Source: Cloacimonetes bacterium SCGC AAA252-N17 (GTDB taxonomy: Bacteria; Cloacimonadota; Cloacimonadia; JGIOTU-2). From it: a DNA stretch of 64,000 nucleotides. Of this stretch, positions 8,607 through 18,643 are shown piece by piece. Position 1 is the stretch's first letter; each line of letters opens with the position of its first letter. Location of the stretch: contig ASNI01000003.1 in NCBI GenBank assembly GCA_000404785.1, forward strand, positions 1 to 64,000, in the 5' to 3' direction. The notes beneath the pieces are model-generated. The model was given only the letters and a program-made list of their open reading frames with translations, had not been told where the DNA came from and did no database searches. Made by a program: the position numbers and the translations under genes.

Positions 8607-11600
8607 CTATCTCTTGCTAACCCTTCTAAATTCTTTATTTTTCATTATCACAGGTAAAGGTGATGGGCAAGATTTCACTGCTGTTACTATATAGAAGTAT
8701 TTAGTTCCAGTTGCAGGTTCACTCCAGCTTGTAGTTGCTCCATCAACAGAGGCATAAGGTGTTCCGTATGCAGGGGTGAAATATGGTTCAGTATCACGGT
8801 AGATATAGAAACTATCTACAGATGCTGGATATGTCCAGTTCAACTCTATGTTACCGGCATTGTATTGGATGGTCAAGTCAGTAATAGCAGGTAGAGCATT
8901 CCAGGTAATTGCATCAGGTCCCCAAACATTATTATTCTCATCAAGTTCTGCGATATTACTATCTGCATCCACCTGAAAATAGGATGACCAAATTATTCCT
9001 GTTGTACTTGAAATATTATAGAAATTAACAATAAGTGAATCTCCCGCCGGAAGACCACTATCAATATACACAAATTGATCACCTACTTGGAACCATGTAG
9101 GAGGTGAAGGTAAATTATAATACAAATCTACACAGAACCAATCAGTAACATCTACGTTCCCAATATTTTTAACAGTTACCGCAACATTAATAGTATCGCA
9201 CACATAAGGATTAGTATCTGACCATACTGCATTTGTGATAGTGAGATCAGGTCCAAAACCAGACCAGTCTATTAAAGCATATGCATCATTTTCATAAGAA
9301 GGTCCGGCAAAATCACCTGTGGCACCAAAGAATTCAACATGTCCCTGATTCTGCGTCTTGGAGACATTACTTGCACCACTCCAGGTATTGGTTGGGAAAT
9401 TGGCATTGGCAACTATTAATGTCTGATTATTATTGATGGTAAGAAGTGTTCCACCAGCAATTCCATTTCTGAACTCACAATTGCTCAGATTATTTGCCGG
9501 ATCAATTACAGCACCATCTTTAACATTAACTCCATTTGCGGACATATATTCAAAGATTCCATAGTTTGCAATGATCGTGCTGCCACTTTCAATTTCAACA
9601 TCATAATATCCAGAATGATGAGTTAGTTTTGCGAGATTACCAGCTGAGCCAATAAATTCTAATACTCCACCATTATTAACATTGAGAGCAGCTCCACCGC
9701 CGACTTCCAACCAAGCATTATCATCGATGGAAATAGTACCTCCGTCATTTATGGTTACATTACCTGTACAACGATAAAAATGTCCGTTCAAATTCAGAGT
9801 TCCTTCATCATTAGTCAGAGATCCACCACCGAGAGCTATACAATTAGAAATAAGAGTAACTGTCTGGGCTTTAGAACCATCTTTTTCCTTTGTCTTTACC
9901 AGTAATTCTTCACCAGTAGGAGCAGAATTTTTTACTGCTTTAGCTGTTTTATCAACTACCACATTATTGAAGTATCCATTACCACTTGGCTCATAATCAA
10001 GTGTTTGGTCAGCAGTGCCTTTGAAAACCAGTGTATTGCCAGTTGTGCCAGACCAACCTGCTCCCGCTGTAACAGTGAAATCTCCATATACAGAATGCGT
10101 CAAATAACTATATAAGTCGTACCAGAATCCATCGTTGATATTCAAATCACCGAACATCTCAACATTATTAGAAGGTCTGAAGTTACCAGCAGATTTATCA
10201 ATAACAACATTATAGAAGGAATCAGCAGAACAACTACTCGTAACTATCTGGTCATTGGTTCCATTGAAAGTAACTGTCGAAGTTCCCGGATAAAATCCTC
10301 TCCAGGAATCGTAATAAGTGTTATCATTTGTCCAATTGCCACCAACAGAGATATTAAGTCCGGTATCGCTATAAGCATTCAGTCCGGCATTGAGAGCAAT
10401 ATCCAGATCATTATCAATATTCAAAGTAGAACCGGTATTCATTTCAATGTTTCCAACGGTTATATTCAAATCGTTAGTAACATCGATGGTGAAACCATCC
10501 ATAATTTCCAGATCCTCCCAACCTACAGCAGTTTTATCAATACTCAGATCATAGAATGTCTCATCTGTGGTAATGTCTGATTCATTAATTCCATTGAAGG
10601 TCACTTTTCCTGTTCCTTCAACAAATCCGGTATCGCCAACATTATTTGTCCAGTTTCCACCGATATACATATCATATCCATTTACATCCAAGGCACCAGA
10701 TAATATATTCAAATCATTATTAACAATAACATCTGTTCCAAGAAGTTGTGTATGAGTGCCTTTATCAATTATTAAATCGTGAAAATAATTTCCGTTAGAG
10801 CAATAGATATAACTTGGTAAATAGGTAGTTAATTCAACCAGTCCCCCGGAAGGTTCAAAGGTACCCGCATATTGAGCTGAAAATCCAATCCCTGTTCTTA
10901 TAATACCACCAGATATAGTCGTCATGCACGTTGAAGAAATCCAAATGCTTTGATCAGATATCCAAAAAAGTCCATCACTTAAGTTAAAAGTACCTCTTAG
11001 ATATCTCCAGGCTTTTTCTTTTGTATATTCATCTGTTTTAAAACTCCCACCATTTATGGTCAATGTGCCGGTTGTCGCAAGTTCAAATGTGCCATGAATA
11101 AGAGCATCTCCGGCATCAACATCGAGAAGACCATTCAATGTAAAATCAGAATTATTAGTAAGAGTTCCCCCACTTGATATATCCATATCAGCCGCATCTT
11201 CTATATCCAAAGTACCATCTACTAATAAATCTTTGGTTTGCAAATGGAATTGATTACCAGCGCTTACTGTCATATCTCCGGAAACACGCATAATATCTGT
11301 GCTTGAAGCGTGAATATAGGTATCAGCAGAAGGTCCTGCAGTTTTATCGATAATTAATGTTCCGAATTCAGCATCAGAATCATTGCATAGAACCAATGAA
11401 GCGATAGAACCATCGAAATAAACAGCATTTCCTGTGCCAAGTTGTGCACTGGTGCCATCTGCAAATGTCCAGTTTCCAGAAACAAATATCTTACCATCCG
11501 TCACAATATCGGATGAACCGGATTCCCAGATAATATCATTTACTATTAAAGAATCATCCGGAGATGACATTTCAAGCGTCCCAGAAATTGTAATATCTTC

Positions 11601-14600
11601 TTCCACAACTACTTTATATGTACTGATTTTCAATTTTCCTGCTACAATATCCATATTTTCACAGTAAATGGTAGGACCGAGGCTTGAAGGACGAACATAT
11701 GAAGATCCGGAATTAATCACAATATCATTGAAATAATCATTTTCTCTAACTGATTGAATTGCACCGGGTGTTGTGCCATTGAATGTAACTACAGAATTAG
11801 AACCTGCAGAGAATCCTCCGCTGGCATTATAGTCAAACCAGTCTTCAACAACAGAGATGTTGATAGTTCCTGTGTCATTAGCATTTAATGAAGCTCCATC
11901 AGATATCCTTAAAGTATTACCTATTGCTAAGTTCGTTGGATTATTAAGCTCCATAGTACCATCATACAATCTTAAATCGTTTGTTACTATTACATCTACA
12001 CCTGAACCCTGGGTGCCAGTTTCAAGTCCGTCAAAATCATAATAAGTTTTGTCTAAATTGAGATCATAAAATGTTTCATTAGTGAGAATATCAGCAGCAT
12101 TTGCACCGTCGAAAACTACAAGTCCAGTACCTTCTATAAACCCAGCATCTCCTACATTATTCGTCCAATCTCCAGCCACATACATCGTAGAATCACTTGG
12201 ATCAAATACACCTGCATCAATGACAAAATCTCCATTAATATCCAGTTCACTGGTTGCATAAATAGTTTCTGATTTTGCATATCTTGTTCTGGTCCCATCT
12301 CTGTTTTCAATCATCACATATTCCTTAGCTTTGGAACTTCCTGATCTGGCTTTTGTGGACTTATTAATTTCAACATCATAGAAGTTACTGCCTGCTCCCA
12401 TACTCATATTTGCATCAGTTGTTCCATACAATTCTATTGTTCCTCCTGTAGGATTAAAATCAGCGCGATCTCCGGTGAAACCTCCGGAAGTCCTGATAGT
12501 CCCACCTGTGATATCTTCTGTTAATGTGTGAGCACCGGAAACACAAACAAAAATACCATTATTTTTGAAATCCAAAATTCCACCACTCATTGTGATAGAA
12601 GCGTCGTCTAAATAGGGCCAATAACTTTTTAACGAACCTCCGTAAACATTCATAGTTCCACCGCTAATTGTAATATCTCCGCGCAGATCTATCCATGATC
12701 CTCCGTCTTGATGAAGGTTTATTGTTCCGCCAGGATTAAGCCAGTAACCTCCATAAATGCCACTATCTTCTAAATCTAATGCAGTGAATGTTCCAGATAG
12801 AACATCTATTCCACCAGAAGTCCAATCATAAGTACTACAGGTAACAGTATGACTTACATTATTAACCCTTAATGCTGCTCCACAATCAACTTCTAAGATA
12901 TTAAAGGTTTCATCTGAATAAACATATTGATGGCTAGAACCATTAAAAATGACCCTTCCAGTTCCTTCTATAAAGCCAGCAGTACCTACATTATTTGTCC
13001 AATTGCCGCCAACTATTATCGTTTCATTATTGGCATCCAATGCACCACTCTGAATCAGAAGATTGCCCTGTATCTCCAGTGTATCTGAGTAGCTTGTATT
13101 AAATAAAGTTGTCCCAGAGGTGTTTACGGTAAGGTTATGTAAATAATCACCAGGATTAGGTCTAATAGATGGCGAGATGCCATTAAGAACGAGAGTACCG
13201 TCATTGAAATAGTAATGAGCATTCTCACGATTATCAAATGAGCTACTGATATTGAGATTATAGGAAGAATAATGATAAAAGGATGTGCTTGCATAATTAA
13301 ATATGCTTCCTTCAACATTAAGGTCCTCGGTAGAAACACTCTGAACTGACACCCAGGAGTTCGTTTTGTGACCCCACAAATTATTAAAGTGACAGTTATC
13401 TTCATAACTATAAATCCTTGAGCCACTAGAACCTGTGAACTCAACGATACCATCATCCAATTGGACATCCGCACCTGAATTAAAATACCAATGCTTATAA
13501 ATTCTTATTACATTATATGCCTGTATATCAGAGGTGGAGCCTGACTCCCAAGTAATATTTCCATTAACAATTAATGTACCTTTGTCTATATACTCTTCCA
13601 TTTGCAGATGTCCATGGATTGTCATATTACCAGAAACAGTCAGTATTTCATCATAAATTCGTAAGGATGCACCAGATTCAATAGTTATGTCATTGCATTC
13701 TTGGTCAGTACTTGCAATCCAACAGGTGTAAGGAGTTCCAGCAGGAATGTTTACATTTGTAGTAGAAGTTGGAACAACGTCACAACTCCAGTTACTTGCT
13801 GTATTCCAAAAATGATTTACATCCCCTTCCCAGGTGCCAGGTTGATTGATATCAATGTCATAATTGGCAGAACTGGCGTCATTTGCCCATACACAGAATC
13901 CATAATAATCCGATGTGGTTACAGTATATGAGAATGATTCAGCTACACCACCACCTGAATTTATTGAACGAGCAAGATAGTCCTGTCTATTGCCATAATA
14001 AGCTGAACTGGATGAACCAAACAATGCAATGTCTAAATCAGCAGAACCAGAATTGAAAGCTAATTCAAAACAATAATCACCAGGAGTAAGATAAACATCC
14101 CACATTTCTACTACATCGCCAGCAGGCCAACTGGTTGAATAAGTAGTTCCCGGAGTAATTGTCTCATTAGATCCTTCATACTCAACAGATGCATTATTAG
14201 AACCACTAGGACGATATGCTTTAATTCCTCTATACACACTTGGTGAGTGATGTCTATCCATAACTACAAAATCAACTGGATATGTATAAGCAGAAGAGAC
14301 AAGTTCGGTTGTAAAGGTGTTATCAGTGTACATTTTCATACTCCAGTTTTCTCCTGTTGTATTACATCTAACACCAACTGCACACCAGGTAGAGTAAGTT
14401 TGATTAAATTGATAATAATCAGGGTCTGTTGTGGTATTGACTTTGGAATCATTGCCCAGTATTTCAAGAGAACCACCGGAATGGAATTTGAAATTACCCC
14501 AACTACCATCAGCAGCAGCTTTTCCTGAACCATCCCATATTTCAACTTTTATTCTTCCCTGAGTAGAGCTAAGTCCTGATGGTATTACCCAATCATATAC

Positions 14601-16070
14601 ACCATCATTATCTGTACTGGAAGTAATTGTGTACCAGGTTCCTTTACCGCCAGTATTACTGTAATACAATTTTGCATAATCATTAGGAAAAGAATCATAA
14701 TCCCATGTGATTTCATAAACATTACCAGCATAGAGGTCTTCGCCATCACCATTATGATTATATCCAGGGTCACCTTCAGGTTTTTCCAGAATTACAGCAC
14801 AGCCATATTGACCGCCTGGAAAGGCTTCTGTAATTCTATAATTATTAGTATAATTCCACCAATCATTGGGTGGATGCCAGGTATTATGGACAATCATAAA
14901 AGAATCACCAGCAGAGATTTCATAACCAATTGCTGTCATAGAATGATCGGGAATTCCACAATGCCAGGGTCTTCCATTATCAATCTCATCTACTTGTTCA
15001 GCCCACTTTGTTGGGTTAGAACCAGTACTATAAAAGGTTGTTGTTTGAGAGAAACTATACGAACCGCAACCAGTACAATTTGCCGCATCTACCAAACCTG
15101 GCCCAATATCATATATACCTGTGCTTCCAGTAAGTGAATCTGTATCCATATGAATGCAGCACCAGTATTGTGCATTAGTTACATTATAATCCGTTTCTCC
15201 TTGACCATGATCCCATCTTTGATAATGGTATTGAGTTAGATTTCCATAATCACTTGCAGAATAGTAACTATAATTGTCCCAATAATCTAATAGCATTGCA
15301 CCAGCAGTAGGACTACAACCAAAACTCCAATCAAGAAATGGAACACATTCAGATTCATGAGGAATATACACAGGTGCCCTTGTTCCATCTCGTAAAGGAG
15401 TGCCTGATAGATAAGTATCCCAGGAAGAACGCGAACCTTTTGGAATTATCTCATCTAAATTATAATTATCTGCAACTTCCTTTTGAAATTCAGATTGAGA
15501 GAGAGTTTGCATTGGAGGGAAGATACGGACATATACTACATTTCCATTACCTATATACTTATAATATTTAAGCATAGGTGACAGGTAATAGATTTTATCC
15601 AGATTGACAGCATTAGTTTGCAGTTCATCAACAGCCATTTGTCTAATCTGAGCACCATAAGCAAATTCATCAGACAGGGCTTTAATATGTCTGATAGTAA
15701 CAATGCGGTCATAACTGTTAGACATAATCAGATGAGCGTATTCATCAACACCCCAACGAGCATATTTGTCCTTATCATCCGCTTTACTTTCGCATTCATC
15801 GATAAGAGACTGCTTATCAGGGAAGCTCTTGTCAATTGCATAGTTAAAGGCATAAGCAACAATTTCATCATCAACAGAGTAATACGGAATAGCTTCAGTA
15901 GGATGTACATCTCCCCATAAAGATGCAGCATTCTTATCTGCAATCTCTCTTAATTTCTCCATTGGCACTATGTTACTTTCAGCATACAAAGCTAATGAAA
16001 ACAGAGATAGACATAATGCAAGTAGTATTAACTTTTTTCCCGATAGATCGGGATTAATAAATTTTAACAT
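8607..16070 (-). CDS. Giant secreted protein with C39-like protease domain and long beta-rich repeat stalk
   Basis: The ATG at 16070 is chosen because GGAGAAATTAAA precedes it and a clean signal peptide follows (GKKLILLALCLSLFSLALYA); this gives about 2487 residues. An N-terminal region to about 230 is followed by a papain-like C39_2 domain with FGCSPTAGA (Cys252), DHSMTAIGYE (His376) and HNTW (Asn396). Next come an Ig-like module, a pre-peptidase-like beta domain, and some 1400 residues of glycine/asparagine-rich segments with recurring GNWTNNVG, VTFNG and DKT motifs that look like a beta-helix or filamentous stalk. A CARDB module (about 2240-2370) and a fibronectin-III module follow. The C-terminus ends in a basic KNKEFRRVSKR tail with no recognisable sorting domain. 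Cell-surface location is inferred; the substrate is unknown. Confidence 0.85.
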   Translation of the reverse strand: MLKFINPDLSGKKLILLALCLSLFSLALYAESNIVPMEKLREIADKNAASLWGDVHPTEAIPYYSVDDEIVAYAFNYAIDKSFPDKQSLIDECESKADDKDKYARWGVDEYAHLIMSNSYDRIVTIRHIKALSDEFAYGAQIRQMAVDELQTNAVNLDKIYYLSPMLKYYKYIGNGNVVYVRIFPPMQTLSQSEFQKEVADNYNLDEIIPKGSRSSWDTYLSGTPLRDGTRAPVYIPHESECVPFLDWSFGCSPTAGAMLLDYWDNYSYYSASDYGNLTQYHYQRWDHGQGETDYNVTNAQYWCCIHMDTDSLTGSTGIYDIGPGLVDAANCTGCGSYSFSQTTTFYSTGSNPTKWAEQVDEIDNGRPWHCGIPDHSMTAIGYEISAGDSFMIVHNTWHPPNDWWNYTNNYRITEAFPGGQYGCAVILEKPEGDPGYNHNGDGEDLYAGNVYEITWDYDSFPNDYAKLYYSNTGGKGTWYTITSSTDNDGVYDWVIPSGLSSTQGRIKVEIWDGSGKAAADGSWGNFKFHSGGSLEILGNDSKVNTTTDPDYYQFNQTYSTWCAVGVRCNTTGENWSMKMYTDNTFTTELVSSAYTYPVDFVVMDRHHSPSVYRGIKAYRPSGSNNASVEYEGSNETITPGTTYSTSWPAGDVVEMWDVYLTPGDYCFELAFNSGSADLDIALFGSSSSAYYGNRQDYLARSINSGGGVAESFSYTVTTSDYYGFCVWANDASSANYDIDINQPGTWEGDVNHFWNTASNWSCDVVPTSTTNVNIPAGTPYTCWIASTDQECNDITIESGASLRIYDEILTVSGNMTIHGHLQMEEYIDKGTLIVNGNITWESGSTSDIQAYNVIRIYKHWYFNSGADVQLDDGIVEFTGSSGSRIYSYEDNCHFNNLWGHKTNSWVSVQSVSTEDLNVEGSIFNYASTSFYHYSSYNLNISSSFDNRENAHYYFNDGTLVLNGISPSIRPNPGDYLHNLTVNTSGTTLFNTSYSDTLEIQGNLLIQSGALDANNETIIVGGNWTNNVGTAGFIEGTGRVIFNGSSHQYVYSDETFNILEVDCGAALRVNNVSHTVTCSTYDWTSGGIDVLSGTFTALDLEDSGIYGGYWLNPGGTINLHQDGGSWIDLRGDITISGGTMNVYGGSLKSYWPYLDDASITMSGGILDFKNNGIFVCVSGAHTLTEDITGGTIRTSGGFTGDRADFNPTGGTIELYGTTDANMSMGAGSNFYDVEINKSTKARSGSSKAKEYVMIENRDGTRTRYAKSETIYATSELDINGDFVIDAGVFDPSDSTMYVAGDWTNNVGDAGFIEGTGLVVFDGANAADILTNETFYDLNLDKTYYDFDGLETGTQGSGVDVIVTNDLRLYDGTMELNNPTNLAIGNTLRISDGASLNANDTGTINISVVEDWFDYNASGGFSAGSNSVVTFNGTTPGAIQSVRENDYFNDIVINSGSSYVRPSSLGPTIYCENMDIVAGKLKISTYKVVVEEDITISGTLEMSSPDDSLIVNDIIWESGSSDIVTDGKIFVSGNWTFADGTSAQLGTGNAVYFDGSIASLVLCNDSDAEFGTLIIDKTAGPSADTYIHASSTDIMRVSGDMTVSAGNQFHLQTKDLLVDGTLDIEDAADMDISSGGTLTNNSDFTLNGLLDVDAGDALIHGTFELATTGTLTINGGSFKTDEYTKEKAWRYLRGTFNLSDGLFWISDQSIWISSTCMTTISGGIIRTGIGFSAQYAGTFEPSGGLVELTTYLPSYIYCSNGNYFHDLIIDKGTHTQLLGTDVIVNNDLNILSGALDVNGYDMYIGGNWTNNVGDTGFVEGTGKVTFNGINESDITTDETFYDLSIDKTAVGWEDLEIMDGFTIDVTNDLNITVGNIEMNTGSTLNIDNDLDIALNAGLNAYSDTGLNISVGGNWTNDNTYYDSWRGFYPGTSTVTFNGTNDQIVTSSCSADSFYNVVIDKSAGNFRPSNNVEMFGDLNINDGFWYDLYSYLTHSVYGDFTVTAGAGWSGTTGNTLVFKGTADQTLDYEPSGNGYFNNVVVDKTAKAVKNSAPTGEELLVKTKEKDGSKAQTVTLISNCIALGGGSLTNDEGTLNLNGHFYRCTGNVTINDGGTISIDDNAWLEVGGGAALNVNNGGVLEFIGSAGNLAKLTHHSGYYDVEIESGSTIIANYGIFEYMSANGVNVKDGAVIDPANNLSNCEFRNGIAGGTLLTINNNQTLIVANANFPTNTWSGASNVSKTQNQGHVEFFGATGDFAGPSYENDAYALIDWSGFGPDLTITNAVWSDTNPYVCDTINVAVTVKNIGNVDVTDWFCVDLYYNLPSPPTWFQVGDQFVYIDSGLPAGDSLIVNFYNISSTTGIIWSSYFQVDADSNIAELDENNNVWGPDAITWNALPAITDLTIQYNAGNIELNWTYPASVDSFYIYRDTEPYFTPAYGTPYASVDGATTSWSEPATGTKYFYIVTAVKSCPSPLPVIMKNKEFRRVSKR

Positions 16071-16160
16071 TTTAATTTCTCCTTTTTTTTCATTTAATCT
16101 TAAAAACATGGAATTCAAAAAAAATAACAAGTGGAAGTTATTAAATTTTCTGATTGCTAT

Positions 16161-16173
16161 GTCATAGTATGAC
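16161..16173. promoter_or_regulatory. Perfect 6-1-6 palindrome upstream of the giant gene
   Basis: GTCATA-G-TATGAC lies about 90 bp upstream of the chosen start at 16070, in an AT-rich leader. Position and symmetry suit a transcription-factor operator, but no factor can be named. Confidence 0.3.
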
Positions 16174-16358
16174 CCTATTTGTGAAATTTACGATTAAATA
16201 AGTTTTCATCTAACACCATCTAATATTTATTTACTCGCTCTTTGATAATTTTTTAAATAATTTTGTCAAACTTTTTATTTTTTCCATGCATACCTTGAAG
16301 AGATGGCATTGAATACTTTTTATACTTGAGTTTAGGCATAATGGACAAAAGTTGCTTG

Positions 16359-16503
16359 CTATTTTAAATAGTATTCTGTCAATTTTTTTCTCAATAATTT
16401 AGTATCGGCATGAATTCTCAGTTTTGTTTTCAGGCGTGAGAACATACTTTCTATTGAATTTTTTGTATTAATAATGTGCTATCCGGGATGAGAATGGCTT
16501 ATG
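16359..16503 (-). pseudogene. Possible C-terminal relic of a transposase
   Basis: A minus-strand frame reads SHSHPG, then a TAG stop, then HIINTKNSIESMFSRLKTK and on to LTEYYLK and a stop. NTxNSIES(M/F)xSRLK resembles the end of DDE transposases, where the last catalytic Glu is followed by a basic LK segment. No inverted-repeat ends or further transposase sequence were found. Apart from this and the palindrome at 16161, the gap 16071-16524 shows nothing else. Confidence 0.3.
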
Positions 16504-16524
16504 GAATCCTAAATATGTGTGAAA

Positions 16525-16772
16525 TTATTTCGACTCCTCGTTATTATATTCCTTAGGAGTCGAAGGGGTACGATTAAAGGGGTTGGAATTGTGATCATCA
16601 TCCTCAAATATATCAACCTCTTCATCCCCTTTTATGACATCCTTCTCTCCTAAATTAAACTTGTTTATATGTTCTTTGATGAATTTAATTACAACTTTGA
16701 TAAGCAAAAAAATAAGTATAATAATGGATAAAGTTTTCCAAAATTTTGTTTTTTCTTCTCTCTATTCTTCAT
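16525..16772 (-). pseudogene. Small membrane protein gene, possibly frameshifted at its start
   Basis: From about 16764 to 16525 a frame encodes one hydrophobic helix (TLSIIILIFLLIKVVIKFI) followed by an acidic, low-complexity tail. A good ribosome site (AGGAGAACTG) and ATG (16772) lie upstream but in a different frame, separated by an A-rich run (GAAGAAAAAACAAAA); a one-base change would join them as MKNRE...FWKTLSIIIL. The last codons run into a GACTCCT hairpin copy. It may be a single-helix membrane protein or a broken gene; no homologue recognised. Confidence 0.35.
16529..16564. repeat. GACTCCT hairpin, copy 1
   Basis: TTCGACTCCT (16529-16538) pairs with AGGAGTCGAA (16555-16564) around a 16-nt loop. 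It is one of five related hairpins in the window (also near 22109, 22161, 22253 and 23889). Confidence 0.75.
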
Positions 16773-16864
16773 CAGTTCTCCTAAATGCAAAAATTTTATT
16801 CTATTTAATATCTATGTAATTTTGTATGATTGAATCAGTAAAATTTCTTTGTCCAGAAATATGT

Positions 16865-18643
16865 TCAGGAGTTCAGTTTTTTGAGCATAAGCCGTATATC
16901 CGGAGCAAAGGTCCCTTGTGGAAACTCGAGTAAATAAGCAGTATAATATGCAAAAGCTTGTTCATTCAAACCAAGCTGGTTAAAGCAATTCGCAGTCATG
17001 AAGCACACATATTCCCTGTATGGACCATCATTGCTTTCTAGTAATTCTCTACAAAGCTCAACAGCGGATGCATACTCTCCCTGATTAAAATAATAATCGG
17101 CAACCTGCAACTTTAGATATGATACAGTAGCAGAATCCTGAAGGACAATAGATAATTGCTCAATATCTTTATTCAACAATGCATTGTTATTAAAATACAT
17201 ATTTCTAAGAAGTGAAAGAGCCGCTCTCTTTACATCATCATCTGCTTGCTTGAGATGTAACTCATTATTCATTGTACGATACATTCCGGCAATATCGTTT
17301 ATAAATTTGGATTCATAATCATGAGCAAAAAAATCTTTAGAAAGTGAATCTGCTGCAGAAAAATCTCCTTTGAGAAGTACTGTTTCAATACGCTTCATCT
17401 TTGCTCTTTCCTTCACATCTTTATTGTAATGTTTATTATCAATAATTTCAGTTAATATTTTCTCACTCTTTACATAATCTTCTTGATGTAAATAGCATTG
17501 TGATAGTAATATGTTAAGCTCAGCCTTATCCGTTAAAACATTGGCAAAATCAAGCGCTTTTTCCAGGTATATTTGTGACTGCACAGGATTTTGATATTCA
17601 AAAAGCTCAAGATATGCAAGATTTTTATATGCTCCAAAAATATATGCTGAAGGCAGCGATGCTTTCGTCTTTTGATAAAGTTCAGTAACTTTTTTATAAT
17701 GCTTATATGCCTTTTCGTGATCATTAAGTAAATAATATAGCTCCCCTATCTTATTTTCCAGAAAGAGAACTGTCTGCTCATCCTTTGTAGATTTAAGTAC
17801 TTCAGAAAGACATTGAATACTGAGCTTGTACAAATTCTGTTTCTCTGAAAGGGTTGCAAGCTTTATCAAGGCATCATTACCAAGAGTTTTATATATTTCA
17901 AATGCTTGTTGATACTGACCTGCCAGAATATAGAATTCACCGATCAGCTCCTGCAATCCTACACCCGGCTCTTTCTCATATCGATCTTCTATCGCTGTAA
18001 TTATCTCTTCATAAGAAAGATTGAGCTTCTCTAATCGATAACGCACATTTTTATAGGTTTTATTGTCTAAAATATTTAAGTACTCATTCAACGCATCGTA
18101 AGATCTTTCCTGTAACTGATAAACATTAGCTAATTCCTGAGCAAATACTATTGAATTCTTTGATTCCTTTCGTGCTTTTAGATATAATTCAATAGCATCA
18201 TCGTAAAGGTAATATTTTTGATATACCTTCGCGACCTGCTTGATAATCGATAAATTAACTTTAGCATTTTTGAGCATAACTTCTGCCATTTTCCTGGCTT
18301 CATCAAGCTGATTTTTCTTGATCAGTAATTCAATTCGTGTAATTTCATAGTAATTATTAGTGAGGAAATTCTTCTCATCTTCAAGAAATCTTTCAAGAGA
18401 ATCGAGTTTATTTGTTCTCATATAGAGATTTATTAAGCTGCTAACTACCTGTCTGTTATGCGCAAAATTCTCAAGTAATTGTTTATATAATCTTTCGGCT
18501 TTAATAATGTTTCCCTGCTGTTCATAATGCAATGCTTCCCGAATTTTTACCTGAAGTACCGCTTGATCATCAACTGCATAGATTGTCTGTGTGAAAAGTA
18601 TGACAAAACAGGTTATTGCAATGAGATATCTAATTATTTTCAT
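16865..18643 (-). CDS. Exported tetratricopeptide-repeat protein
   Basis: Protein of 592 residues. An N-terminal signal sequence (YLIAITCFVILFTQTIYA) directs it to the periplasm. The rest is almost wholly alpha-helical TPR-type repeats, for example ALHYEQQGNIIKAERLYKQL, VYQKYYLYDDAIELYLKA and CFNQLGLNEQAFAYYTAYLL. It should be a protein-protein scaffold; no enzyme domain is seen. Its start overlaps the end of the upstream 1091-residue coiled-coil protein gene by 14 nt, so the two are translationally coupled and probably form one envelope complex. Exact function unknown. Confidence 0.8.
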   Translation of the reverse strand: MKIIRYLIAITCFVILFTQTIYAVDDQAVLQVKIREALHYEQQGNIIKAERLYKQLLENFAHNRQVVSSLINLYMRTNKLDSLERFLEDEKNFLTNNYYEITRIELLIKKNQLDEARKMAEVMLKNAKVNLSIIKQVAKVYQKYYLYDDAIELYLKARKESKNSIVFAQELANVYQLQERSYDALNEYLNILDNKTYKNVRYRLEKLNLSYEEIITAIEDRYEKEPGVGLQELIGEFYILAGQYQQAFEIYKTLGNDALIKLATLSEKQNLYKLSIQCLSEVLKSTKDEQTVLFLENKIGELYYLLNDHEKAYKHYKKVTELYQKTKASLPSAYIFGAYKNLAYLELFEYQNPVQSQIYLEKALDFANVLTDKAELNILLSQCYLHQEDYVKSEKILTEIIDNKHYNKDVKERAKMKRIETVLLKGDFSAADSLSKDFFAHDYESKFINDIAGMYRTMNNELHLKQADDDVKRAALSLLRNMYFNNNALLNKDIEQLSIVLQDSATVSYLKLQVADYYFNQGEYASAVELCRELLESNDGPYREYVCFMTANCFNQLGLNEQAFAYYTAYLLEFPQGTFAPDIRLMLKKLNS

